Assembly: GCA_029975165.1 (NCBI GenBank)
Contig: JARKPR010000081.1
Span: 1 to 64,000 of the forward strand
Direction: 5' to 3'
DNA length: 64,000 nt
DNA from: Selenomonadales bacterium
GTDB lineage: Bacteria > Bacillota > Negativicutes > Sporomusales > UBA7701
Within the stretch, counting starts at the first letter, position 1; each line of letters opens with the position of its first letter. A program made the translations under genes and the position numbers. The notes beneath the pieces are model-generated. The model searched no databases and was not told where the DNA came from. It saw only the letters and a list, made by a program, of their open reading frames with translations. Positions 15,637 to 23,612 of the stretch are shown piece by piece.

Positions 15637-16419
15637 ATGCTCGAAGCGGCGAAGTTGTCCGTAGGCTTCGGCGGGGCGCCGGTCATCGACAACCTGTGCC
15701 TGACCGCCGAACAGGGAAGGATTCTGGCCATATTGGGGCCGAACGGCTCGGGCAAGAGCACTTTGCTCAAGGCGTTATCGCGAACCCTTAAGCCGGCCGC
15801 CGGCGCCGTTTATCTTGACGGCAAAAATATCCGCTCCTTCAGCGCGAAAAGCCTCGCCTGCCAACTGGCCATCCTGCTGCAGTCGCCCCGTGCCCCCGGC
15901 GACCTGACGGTGCGGGACCTGGTGGAATACGGCCGCTTTCCCCATCAGCATTGGTGGCGGGGCGACCTGGAAGAGGACGGGAGGCTGGTAGAATGGTCGC
16001 TGGCCCAGACGCGCATGGCCGACATGGCCGACCGGCTTGTCGCCACCTTGTCGGGCGGCGAGCAGCAGCGGGCCTGGATAGCCATGGCGCTGGCGCAAAA
16101 TCCGCGGGTGCTGCTGTTGGACGAACCCACCACCTTTCTTGATGTCTGTCACCAGTTGGAGATTCTGGACCTGATCGTCCGGCTCAACCGGGAAAATGGC
16201 ATAACAGTCATCATGGTGCTCCACGACATCAACCATGCCGCCAGATACGCCGATACGGTCGCCGTGCTGCTCCAGGGCAAAGTATTCGCCGCCGGCCGTC
16301 CGGCGGACGTCATAAATGCCCATATGCTGCGCACGGTCTTCCGGGTCGAGGCCGACATCTGGCTGGACGGCGCCGGCAAACCGGTATGCCTGGCGCGGGG
16401 GCTGGCCGCCGGCGAATGA
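15637..16419 (+). CDS. btuD: ABC transporter ATP-binding protein (BtuD/FecE-like)
   Basis: Walker A GPNGSGKST, signature [10 protein letters not shown], Walker B VLLLDEPTTFLD and the switch His in VLHDINHAARYAD define a FecE/BtuD-type ATPase. Early residues (LEAAKLSVGFGG) match this subfamily, and 260 residues is the usual size. It starts at the base after the BtuC-like stop. It energises corrinoid (or siderophore/haem) uptake with the two genes before it. Confidence 0.88.
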   Translation: MLEAAKLSVGFGGAPVIDNLCLTAEQGRILAILGPNGSGKSTLLKALSRTLKPAAGAVYLDGKNIRSFSAKSLACQLAILLQSPRAPGDLTVRDLVEYGRFPHQHWWRGDLEEDGRLVEWSLAQTRMADMADRLVATLSGGEQQRAWIAMALAQNPRVLLLDEPTTFLDVCHQLEILDLIVRLNRENGITVIMVLHDINHAARYADTVAVLLQGKVFAAGRPADVINAHMLRTVFRVEADIWLDGAGKPVCLARGLAAGE

Positions 16420-16456
16420 ATTCTCGGGACAATCTCGCGGAAATCGGAGACTGCAA

Positions 16457-17296
16457 ATGATTATTATCGACGGTTTGGTAAAAAAATTCGGCGACCGCAC
16501 GGCTGTTGACAACCTGACGCTGAACATCGCCAGAGGCGAAACCTTTGGCCTGCTCGGGCCGAATGGCGCCGGGAAAACTACGACGATCCGGATTCTCACC
16601 ATGCTCACCCGTCCCACCGCCGGCGCCTTAACGATAAACGGCTGGCGGCTGCCCGCCGAAGAATTGCAGATCAAAGCCTTCATCGGCGTCGTGCCGCAGC
16701 ACCTCAACCTCGACATCGAACTGACCGCCCGGGAAAACCTCGAGCTGCACGGGCGCCTGCACCATATCCCGGCCGCTGAGCGCGGCCGGCGCATCGACGA
16801 ACTGCTGGAATACGTGGAACTTCAGGGCCGCAGTGACGATATGGTCCAGACCTTTTCCGGCGGCATGAAGCGGCGGCTGATGATCGCCCGCGCCTTATTG
16901 CACCGTCCTAAAATACTGTTTTTGGACGAGCCGACCGTCGGCCTGGACCCGCAGGTGCGCCGCCGGCTGTGGGACCTCATCCGCCGCCTGAACGGAGAAG
17001 GGCTTACCGTCTTGCTGACCACCCACTACATCGAGGAAGCGGAAAGCTTATGCGGCCGGGTGGCGATTCTGGACAAAGGAAAACTGATCGCGCTCAACAC
17101 CCCGGCGGCTTTATGCCGCCGGTTGGGCGAGTATGCGGTGGACTGGGCGGACGGCGAAGGGCTTAAAACGAGCTTTTTCCCCGGACGGGCGGAAGCCGCG
17201 CAGTTTGCCGGCACACTGACTGCCGCGGCCACCATTCGCCGCTCCAACCTCGAAGACGTCTTTGTCGAGCTTACCGGGCGGAAGGTGGCGGGATGA
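16457..17296 (+). CDS. ABC-2 type exporter ATP-binding protein
   Basis: A DrrA/CcmA-type ATPase: Walker A GPNGAGKTT, Q-loop VPQHLNLDIELTARENLELHGRLHHIP, signature FSGGMKRRLMIARAL, Walker B ILFLDEPTVGLDPQVRR and TTHYIEEAE. The C-terminal tail NLEDVFVELTGR is typical of drug- or polymer-exporting ABC-2 systems. The ATG at 16457 follows a weak CGGAGA site 37 bases after btuD. Its last codons overlap the permease start. The substrate is unknown; location suggests the same riboswitch-controlled transcript, but that is not proven. Confidence 0.82.
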   Translation: MIIIDGLVKKFGDRTAVDNLTLNIARGETFGLLGPNGAGKTTTIRILTMLTRPTAGALTINGWRLPAEELQIKAFIGVVPQHLNLDIELTARENLELHGRLHHIPAAERGRRIDELLEYVELQGRSDDMVQTFSGGMKRRLMIARALLHRPKILFLDEPTVGLDPQVRRRLWDLIRRLNGEGLTVLLTTHYIEEAESLCGRVAILDKGKLIALNTPAALCRRLGEYAVDWADGEGLKTSFFPGRAEAAQFAGTLTAAATIRRSNLEDVFVELTGRKVAG

Positions 17297-18036
17297 TGCT
17301 GGGCGATATCTGGACGGTGTTCTGGCGGGACTGGATTGTGCTAAAAAGGCGCCTGAGCCGCTATATTCTGTCGCGGATGATCACCCCGATGCTGTATCTG
17401 GTAGCCTTTGGCTGGGGCTTGGGCAGGGGCATGCAAACAGCTCAAGGCAATTACCTGGACTTCATCGTGCCGGGCGTGATAGCCCTAAATTCGATGACCA
17501 TCAGTTTTAACGCCGTCGGAACGCCGATGAACATGAGCCGCCTGTACCATAAAACCCTGGAGGAATACCTTGTCGCTCCTATCGGCGCGGCGTCGATAGT
17601 CATCGGCAAGATTTTGTCGGGAGTTTTGCGGGGCCTGATTTCATCTGTCGTCATAATTCTGCTGGCGTATGCTTTTGGCGCCAGGTTCTCCGTTACCGCC
17701 GGCTTCTGCCTGGCGCTGGTGTTGAACTGCGCAGTTTTCGCCGCTCTCGGCCTGGTCGCGGCTATGCTTATGGACTCCCACGAGGAAATGGGCAATTTCA
17801 ACACATATGTCCTTACGCCCATGTCCTTTCTCTGTGCTACTTTCTTTGTCCCCGACCATTTGCCGGCGCTGCTGCGCCATGTAATCGAAATATTGCCGCT
17901 TACCCATGCGAGCTATGCGCTGCGGGCCGCCGGGCAGGGCGGAGGTGCGCCCTGGCTGTCGATAGGGCTTATGACCTCATATGTCGCCGCTTTCATCTGC
18001 ATAGGCGTATGGACAATGAAAAAAATCCGCGATTGA
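17293..18036 (+). CDS. ABC-2 type exporter permease
   Basis: A 247-residue six-helix ABC-2 permease: IVLKRRLSRYILSRMITPMLYLVAFGWGLGRGM opens the first helix, followed by FIVPGVIALNSMTISFNAVG and a late FFVPDHLPALLRHVIEILPLTHASYALRAA motif of the NodJ/DrrB type. It overlaps its ATPase by four bases (ATGA), so the two make one half-transporter pair. It is the last gene of the 11.8-18.0 kb run. Confidence 0.8.
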   Translation: MMLGDIWTVFWRDWIVLKRRLSRYILSRMITPMLYLVAFGWGLGRGMQTAQGNYLDFIVPGVIALNSMTISFNAVGTPMNMSRLYHKTLEEYLVAPIGAASIVIGKILSGVLRGLISSVVIILLAYAFGARFSVTAGFCLALVLNCAVFAALGLVAAMLMDSHEEMGNFNTYVLTPMSFLCATFFVPDHLPALLRHVIEILPLTHASYALRAAGQGGGAPWLSIGLMTSYVAAFICIGVWTMKKIRD

Positions 18037-18193
18037 GTATCGGTCGTCTGTATGCCCCTGAACCAAAAGGTGCATAATAATACAATCCTAAAGAAATCGT
18101 AGCGGGGTTCATTTGTTTTAAGATGATTTGAACGGAAAGGAGGGGGAGGGTCTGCTGTAATTCGATAACAAGGAGAGCGATGTAACGCTTGGG

Positions 18194-18252
18194 GAGCAAC
18201 CTAAAGGTTCTGTCAGCGACGGCAGTAGGGGATCTTTAGGCATGCTCTTTTT
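18194..18252 (+). terminator. Long compound hairpin with T-run (structured leader or terminator)
   Basis: GAGCA (18194-18198) and CCTAAAG (18200-18206) pair with CTTTAGG and TGCTC up to 18247; an inner CTGTC/GGCAG stem adds a branch, and TTTTT follows. Upstream (18125-18190) are further G-rich and AGCG/CGCT stems. I could not match it to a riboswitch class. It may end the ABC-2 transcript or be part of an independent small RNA. Confidence 0.5.
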
Positions 18253-18290
18253 AATATATCTACGGAGGAAATAAAAATGGTTACCATACA

Positions 18291-18363
18291 TTGACAACCA
18301 AAGGGGATAATGCTATCATATAACTGAGAATGATTCCCATTCTCAGTTATATGATAGCATTAT
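18291..18363 (+). promoter_or_regulatory. Promoter overlapped by a 26-base-arm palindrome containing a Fur-type box
   Basis: TTGACA (18291-18296), 17 bases, TATCAT (18314-18319). The -10 lies inside a perfect inverted repeat: arms 18307-18332 and 18338-18363, loop ATTCC. Its heart, TGAGAATGATTCCCATTCTCA, is an evident Fur-type box. Arms of 26 bases far exceed what one repressor dimer needs. Confidence 0.8.
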
Positions 18364-18407
18364 TGCGCGGTTCCAAACGAAAAACATTGAAGGCAGGGTG
18401 ATGGTGA

Positions 18408-18722
18408 ATGTCGATCGTGGTCATTGGCGGAGATTACCTCGGAGGAATTGAAAAAAACCTGTACTCAATGGGGGTCACCGAGCTGGTACATATCTCCGGC
18501 AGGAAATCGCTGGAGAGGAGCAAAATCAGTTTGCCTAAGACCACGGCCTTTGTCCTGGTGTTGACCGATTACGTGAATCATGGCACGGCGCAAACGATTA
18601 AATGTATGGCGAAGTCCAGGTCAATACCGCTGGTTTTTGCCAGACATTCCTGGCGGGCGGTAGAAGAAAAACTGAAGGCAACCAATCTGATCGGCACGCT
18701 CGGTACGGGAAGCGTGCAGTAA
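18408..18722 (+). CDS. DUF2325 family protein, probably iron-regulated
   Basis: The 104-residue protein starts MSIVVIGGDYLGGIEKNLY and contains HISGRKSLERSKISLP, VLVLTDYVNHGTAQTIKCMAK and IPLVFARHSW, matching the DUF2325 family of Firmicutes. The Rossmann-like start (VVIGGDYLG) and the ending around SW-A-VEEKL are typical; biochemical function is unknown for the family. It stands alone behind the promoter-palindrome with a Fur-type box, so iron control is likely. No ferredoxin- or nitrogenase-type partner is adjacent. Confidence 0.75.
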   Translation: MSIVVIGGDYLGGIEKNLYSMGVTELVHISGRKSLERSKISLPKTTAFVLVLTDYVNHGTAQTIKCMAKSRSIPLVFARHSWRAVEEKLKATNLIGTLGTGSVQ

Positions 18723-18953
18723 CCTGCGTAGGGTGAAAATAAAGAACAGGGACCCTATTTTATATTTATGGAAGAGATAGTATTTGTTCGGCTCCTTATG
18801 GCGACGGACAGTGGATGCGCGATTGGGCCCAAAGGCTGGGGGCAAAGCTGGCGGCAGCGATTAAATAGGGAAACTGAAAGTTTTCCATACAAGCATTAGC
18901 CAGGCAGTTGCCCCTTCTTGGACGTTCGTTTTTACAAGGGTAAGGTCAGAGTG
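18723..18953. other. Gap with a possible coding remnant
   Basis: No gene is supported. One frame ending at a TAG near 18866 reads APYGDGQWMRDWAQRLGAK and on to AAAIK, which looks like a natural protein C-terminus, but only about 40 codons are open and there is no start or ribosome-binding site. It could be the tail of a deleted gene. Confidence 0.25.
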
Positions 18954-20987
18954 CTACACCCGGAACTTGGATACCGCAGATTGTAAATCGCTAGCCAACA
19001 TAGCCAGGCTTTGGCTTGAAGCGGCGATTTCCTGCATGGCGGCGGTTTGTTCCTCAGTGGCGGCCGAAATGGACTGCGATTCTGCCGCCGAATTCTTGCT
19101 CACGGCGTCAATTTCCCGGATGGCGGTGAACAGAGACTGATTGCCGGCAGCCATCTGATTTATCGCCGCAGTTATATCCTTTATTTGCGCGGATAATTGG
19201 AGAACATCTTCAACAATATTCTTAAACGTTCCGCCTGTGCTATTAACCAGGCGGATGCCCTCTTTAATGCCTGCGGTTCCGGCTTGCGTAGCGGCAACGG
19301 CCCGCTCCATATTGGCCTGATTTTGCTGAATGAGACTGCCGATCTTTCGCGTGGCTTGATTCGACTCTTCCGCTAGTTTGCGGACTTCCTCGGCAACAAC
19401 CGCGAAGCCCCGGCCCGCCTCGCCGGCCCGTGCCGCCTCGATGGCAGCGTTGAGGGCAAGCAAATTTGTTTGGCTGGAAATAGAGGAAATCAAGGTGACG
19501 ATTTCGCTGATTTCTTTAGAGCCTTTACTCAGTTCGCCAATGGCCGTTTCGAGTTCTGCCGATCCTTTGCCGACTTCACCCATTTGTTCTTCGGTGCGGT
19601 CCACCGCCTGCCGGCCTTGCTCGGCCGCCTGTACCGTGGAAAGGGCAATCGAAGACACTTCTTGCGCGGCAAGCGAGATCTGCTCGGTTCTGGCCGACAA
19701 TTCTTGGGCCACTTTTACAACGTGGCCAGCCGTCGCCGATTGCTGCTCCGACCCACTCGCGATCTCGGCAATGGAACCGGCAATCTGGTTGGACGCATTT
19801 GCCGACTGCTGGGCGCTTGCGGTCAATTCTTCACTTGACGCCGCCAGTTGTTCGGATTGCGACAACACTTTGGATACAAGAGCGTGCAGGCTGGTCCGCA
19901 TTTCGCCGAACCCCCGGGCCAATTGCCCGATCTCATCGCGGGAGGAAACATTGCTTGTCTGCGCCCGTAAATCGCCTTGCGCCAACAGCAGGCATTCGTC
20001 GCGGATCAACGCGATAGGAGCCGTGATGCGCTTACTTATAATAACAATAAATATGACGGCCAGAACAATGCACGTTAACGACCCCCAGAGCATGGATTGT
20101 TTCAATGCGCTTAATTCATGGATTGCTTCGGCTTCCGGCGCCGTTACCATCATAAGCCAGCGTTGGCTGCCCAATAGATTAATCGGTGCGATCGTGCCGA
20201 TTCGGTCGACGCCGTCGACGAATTTATATTTGCCGCGCACCGTCTTTCCTGAAGTAGCAGCTTCTTGAACCAGCTTTATCAGCCGGTCGTCCAGTTCGGA
20301 GTGTTGCAGCTTTAAATCGGGATTGATTTTCTTCTGGCTGAGATTGAGCTTGCCCTGCATCTCGGGGAAACGGGGATGGACGATAACAACGCCGTTGGAA
20401 TCCAGCACCAGTGCATAACCGGTTTCCTGGAATTTTGCTTCTTTAACCAACGCATTTAACTTTTCTATCGAAACAGAACCAGTCAGTACGCCGGTTAATT
20501 GTCCTTCGAAAAAAACCGGAGCAGCAACATTAATGCCCGCTTTGCCGGTGGTCCTATTCAACTGGATGTTGGATACCGTCGGTTTTTTTGTGGCCATTAC
20601 CTTCTTGAAATATTCCCGGTCCCCGAGGTCGACCGTGCTGCCGTCAGGCCGCAACGATACGCCGTTGGGCGCGATATAGGTTATATTCTCCAGAACATCG
20701 AGTCGCGAGGCGCAGTCGGACAACGCTTCCTGAAGTGCTTGCCTGTCAGCAGGATTGTATATTCGTTTAATGCTGGCAAACGATTCTAATTGAACCTTCG
20801 CGCTGTAAACATGCCCGGAAATACGGGAAGCATAATCGGAACTCATCGCGGCTGCCGTTTCGTCGACACTGGTGCTGAGGGCTTGCTGGGCCAGATAATA
20901 ACTGATCCCGGCCAACGCCCCGAAAGACAGAATAAAAAGGGGCAATAAAATGATGAGCAACCTTGTTTTCATACTCGTGATTTTCAT
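18954..20987 (-). CDS. Methyl-accepting chemotaxis protein with periplasmic double-Cache sensor
   Basis: Layout: helix 1 (residues about 8-28, [18 protein letters not shown]), an extracytoplasmic dCache region ([52 protein letters not shown]), helix 2 ([14 protein letters not shown]), a HAMP domain ([22 protein letters not shown]) and a signalling domain with the hairpin tip [54 protein letters not shown] in the sensor resembles ligand pockets for amines or carboxylates, but the ligand is unknown. The ATG at 20987 is set by AGGAG upstream and begins with basic residues before helix 1. It lies in an AT-richer block with GGDEF and HD-GYP genes on the same strand. Confidence 0.9.
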   Translation of the reverse strand: MKITSMKTRLLIILLPLFILSFGALAGISYYLAQQALSTSVDETAAAMSSDYASRISGHVYSAKVQLESFASIKRIYNPADRQALQEALSDCASRLDVLENITYIAPNGVSLRPDGSTVDLGDREYFKKVMATKKPTVSNIQLNRTTGKAGINVAAPVFFEGQLTGVLTGSVSIEKLNALVKEAKFQETGYALVLDSNGVVIVHPRFPEMQGKLNLSQKKINPDLKLQHSELDDRLIKLVQEAATSGKTVRGKYKFVDGVDRIGTIAPINLLGSQRWLMMVTAPEAEAIHELSALKQSMLWGSLTCIVLAVIFIVIISKRITAPIALIRDECLLLAQGDLRAQTSNVSSRDEIGQLARGFGEMRTSLHALVSKVLSQSEQLAASSEELTASAQQSANASNQIAGSIAEIASGSEQQSATAGHVVKVAQELSARTEQISLAAQEVSSIALSTVQAAEQGRQAVDRTEEQMGEVGKGSAELETAIGELSKGSKEISEIVTLISSISSQTNLLALNAAIEAARAGEAGRGFAVVAEEVRKLAEESNQATRKIGSLIQQNQANMERAVAATQAGTAGIKEGIRLVNSTGGTFKNIVEDVLQLSAQIKDITAAINQMAAGNQSLFTAIREIDAVSKNSAAESQSISAATEEQTAAMQEIAASSQSLAMLASDLQSAVSKFRV

Positions 20988-21043
20988 AGACCAATCAGCT
21001 CCTATTAGTAAATTTGTTGCTTTTGTGCTGCCGGCAGCCGCCT

Positions 21044-21697
21044 TCACTTTTCAGCATCCGGCATTTTGATTACGGTGTTTTTTAGCATCTTTGCTTTATA
21101 TAAGGCTTGGTCGGCCTTTATTAAAAGCTCTTTAAAATTTTGTCCCGGTTCTAGCGGCGCTAAGCCCACGCTTATAGTGAGGCCGTAGGAAGGATAAAAA
21201 GTGGCTTCAACCTTGCCGCGGATCCGCTCTACGACCTCATAGGCGATTGATGGAGAGGTGTTTAATAAAATGATGGCAAATTCGTCTCCGCCCCACCGGG
21301 CGACAATATCGCTGCTTCTGGTATTTCCCTGCAAGACATTCGCAACCTCCGATAATAACACATCGCCTTTAACGTGACCGTATATATCGTTGATTTTCTT
21401 AAAGTCGTCAATATCGAGTAATGCTATACATAATTGCCTGCTCTTTTGCGATGCATCCAATCTTACATGAAAATATCTTTTATTCCATAAACCGGTCAGG
21501 AAATCTATATGGGAGGTTAAACTTAGTCTTTGGATTAACTTCCCTGTTGCCAATCCGGTAACGATTAAACTGATGGAGATTATCAGCCATATCAGCAGTT
21601 CATGGTCGCTGTGACAGACAAATATCAAGTAGTAGCCGGCTAAACTTACTGTTACTCCCCATGTCGCGAGGATTAGTGTAGCATAATTATAAAACAT
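21044..21697 (-). CDS. Membrane-anchored GGDEF diguanylate cyclase
   Basis: Two N-terminal helices (residues about 5-28 and 35-52) precede a GGDEF domain: [17 protein letters not shown], the catalytic signature [11 protein letters not shown] and the metal-binding [21 protein letters not shown]. All catalytic residues are present, so it should make cyclic di-GMP. No clear RxxD inhibitory site appears at the expected five residues before GGDEF. The protein is short (217 residues) with no sensory domain beyond the helices. It lies 41 bases downstream of the HD-GYP gene, pairing synthesis and probable hydrolysis. Confidence 0.88.
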   Translation of the reverse strand: MFYNYATLILATWGVTVSLAGYYLIFVCHSDHELLIWLIISISLIVTGLATGKLIQRLSLTSHIDFLTGLWNKRYFHVRLDASQKSRQLCIALLDIDDFKKINDIYGHVKGDVLLSEVANVLQGNTRSSDIVARWGGDEFAIILLNTSPSIAYEVVERIRGKVEATFYPSYGLTISVGLAPLEPGQNFKELLIKADQALYKAKMLKNTVIKMPDAEK

Positions 21698-21738
21698 TAT
21701 CTTTTTCTACCTTTCTTCTAAGACATCGGAGCAGACTT

Positions 21739-22779
21739 TCATACGAGGCTGACAATCGAAATATCTCTGTTTACTTCCAAATCGATGAATCTTCCGTCGC
21801 GTGTGCAAACGGTAGGATACGAATGGTTGCCTTGATAAACAATCTCCGCCTCTTCGCCATCGCTCAGCAATACCTTTGTGCCGATAAAATAATCTAATAT
21901 ATTGCGCATAAACGTCATGCAAATGGCCGGATCAAGTTTGCCAAAGGTATCCTGTCTTATTTCCTCGATTACCGTGAAAGGCGTCTGTTTTTTGCGATAA
22001 ACCCGGTCTGACGTCATGGCGTCATATATATCCGCAACAGCGATAATTCTGGCGAAAATGTGAATTTGCTCGCCGCTTATCCCAAAGGGATAGCCTGTCC
22101 CGTCAGTTTTCTCATGATGCTGCAATACCCCGTATAATATATCTTCATTAGTGCCCGGTTCTTTCAGCAGCATTTTATAGCCCTCGATCGTATGGCTTTT
22201 CATAATTTTCATTTCTCCCTGCGTCAATTTGGACGGTTTATTTAATATTTCCAAAGGTATCTGCGTCTTGCCGATATCATGCAATAACCCGGCAAAAATC
22301 AAGTCCTTCAGTTTTTCCCCGGACAATCCGATCCACTTGCCCAATATGCCGGAAATGCTCGCGACATTGATGGAATGGCGGAAGGTGTAATCGTCCTGTT
22401 TTCGTATGGTGTGCAAATAGCTGAATAACCCGGCCGCATCCATCATCAAATTGATTGAGGTATCAACCAGTTCTTTCATCTGCATCAAAGGAACTTCTTT
22501 GAAATATCGCATAGTAGAAAAACAACTTTCGATTATTTGCAACGTATCGTCATATACCGCATCAAAAGCCTCGGCGGTTGCCAGAACGGCAGGCGCTTCC
22601 TCGGCGGGTTTTGCCGCGATATTCACGAACTCGAGATTCATAAGCTTGAGCTTTTCTATGAAGGTCGCTGTTAATACCGTGTCCTCGGCAAGAATGATTT
22701 GGCCGCTTTCCGTCAGTATCGAGGATGCCAATTTCATGCCTGGCTCAACCTCGGCAATAGGATATTTTTTGGTAGTCAT
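21739..22779 (-). CDS. HD-GYP domain protein, probable cyclic di-GMP phosphodiesterase
   Basis: The C-terminal half holds the HD-GYP signature set: YTFRHSINVASI, GLLHDIGKTQIPLEILNKPSKLT, the HHEKTDGTGYP motif and VADIYDAMTSDRVYR. The N-terminal ~110 residues (VEPGMKLASSILTESGQIILAEDTVLT) match the domain that often precedes HD-GYP in Firmicutes. A C-terminal extension after residue 290 is PilZ-like in style but not certain. The ATG at 22779 is set by GAGGTGG; the earlier ATG at 22815 lacks a site. It probably starts the minus-strand HD-GYP, GGDEF, chemoreceptor run. Confidence 0.88.
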   Translation of the reverse strand: MTTKKYPIAEVEPGMKLASSILTESGQIILAEDTVLTATFIEKLKLMNLEFVNIAAKPAEEAPAVLATAEAFDAVYDDTLQIIESCFSTMRYFKEVPLMQMKELVDTSINLMMDAAGLFSYLHTIRKQDDYTFRHSINVASISGILGKWIGLSGEKLKDLIFAGLLHDIGKTQIPLEILNKPSKLTQGEMKIMKSHTIEGYKMLLKEPGTNEDILYGVLQHHEKTDGTGYPFGISGEQIHIFARIIAVADIYDAMTSDRVYRKKQTPFTVIEEIRQDTFGKLDPAICMTFMRNILDYFIGTKVLLSDGEEAEIVYQGNHSYPTVCTRDGRFIDLEVNRDISIVSLV

Positions 22780-22921
22780 ACTTTCCACCTCATTGATAGC
22801 AGGCGCGTATTTCAATAAATTCCGCCAATCTCCGACCTGTCAACACTCGAAAGGTTTAGGTCCAAAATAATTATGCCATCGGCTGATTTAGCGAACAATC
22901 TCCTGGCGAAGAAGACTTTAA

Positions 22922-22976
22922 AGAGAAATATTCGCCGTTACTATCCCGCCGGGATAGTAACGGCGAATATTTCTCT
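22922..22976. repeat. 55-base near-perfect palindrome between divergent signalling genes
   Basis: Arms 22922-22948 and 22950-22976 are perfect 27-base complements around one central C. The element sits in a divergent intergenic region (HD-GYP leftwards, V4R rightwards), so it cannot be the end of either gene. There is no T-run on either side. It can form a cruciform or a very stable RNA stem. Confidence 0.85.
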
Positions 22977-23069
22977 AATAATAATTTGGCAGGAGAAAAT
23001 AATGTCGATCACGAAACTAGTTGACAGCTATGACTTTTGTAACATTTTTAGGATAGGGGGAGTGATATT

Positions 23070-23585
23070 ATGGGACGAAAGTATGAGTTTAATTGGAGCT
23101 TATTGGGGGATATTGCCGAAGGCAGGCCGAACTTGGGGCCTATGGTTAGAACTGAGGTTTACCGCCTGATGCAGTTTTGTTTTCGCGATGTTCTCGAAAA
23201 TAACTACAATACTGAAACGGCGGATAAACTGTTTTATGAGGCGGGGCTTCTGGCAGGAAAACAGTTTTATCAAAATGCCATGAAGGAAGCGGTGGATTTC
23301 AACGATTTCGTTCAATCATTACAGTCGGTTCTTGCCGATAAAGGCATCGGTATCTTGCGTATTGAAACGGCGGATTATGAACAAGGAAAATATGTAATGA
23401 GTATCTCGGAAGATTTGGACTGCTCCGGCCTGCCCGAATTGGACTACGAAATATGTGTGTACGATGAAGGTTTTATCGCCGGCCTGCTGGAAAGCTTTAC
23501 CGGGGAAAGATTTAAAGTCAAAGAAGTAGATTGTTGGTGTACCGGCGATCGCACCTGCCGGTTTGTGGCTGAAATATCCAGGTGA
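23070..23585 (+). CDS. V4R-domain ligand-binding protein
   Basis: The 171-residue protein has a helical N-terminus and a C-terminal V4R (4-vinyl reductase) domain ending VKEVDCWCTGDRTCRFVAEI, the Cys-rich signature of that family. V4R domains bind small hydrophobic molecules or metals and often feed regulators such as XylR/DmpR types. ATG at 23070 follows AGGGGG. It is followed 27 bases on by a PAS regulator, so a sensor-regulator pair is likely. Confidence 0.8.
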   Translation: MGRKYEFNWSLLGDIAEGRPNLGPMVRTEVYRLMQFCFRDVLENNYNTETADKLFYEAGLLAGKQFYQNAMKEAVDFNDFVQSLQSVLADKGIGILRIETADYEQGKYVMSISEDLDCSGLPELDYEICVYDEGFIAGLLESFTGERFKVKEVDCWCTGDRTCRFVAEISR

Positions 23586-23612
23586 TAATCCTGTAGCAGA
23601 GAGGGCGTTTCC

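Noticed and set aside
18125-18247. Manganese (yybP-ykoY) or glycine riboswitch suspected from the GGGGAGCAA and GGAGAGC words
   Set aside because: The second conserved half of either class is missing and the genes nearby do not fit, so only a hairpin/terminator is reported.
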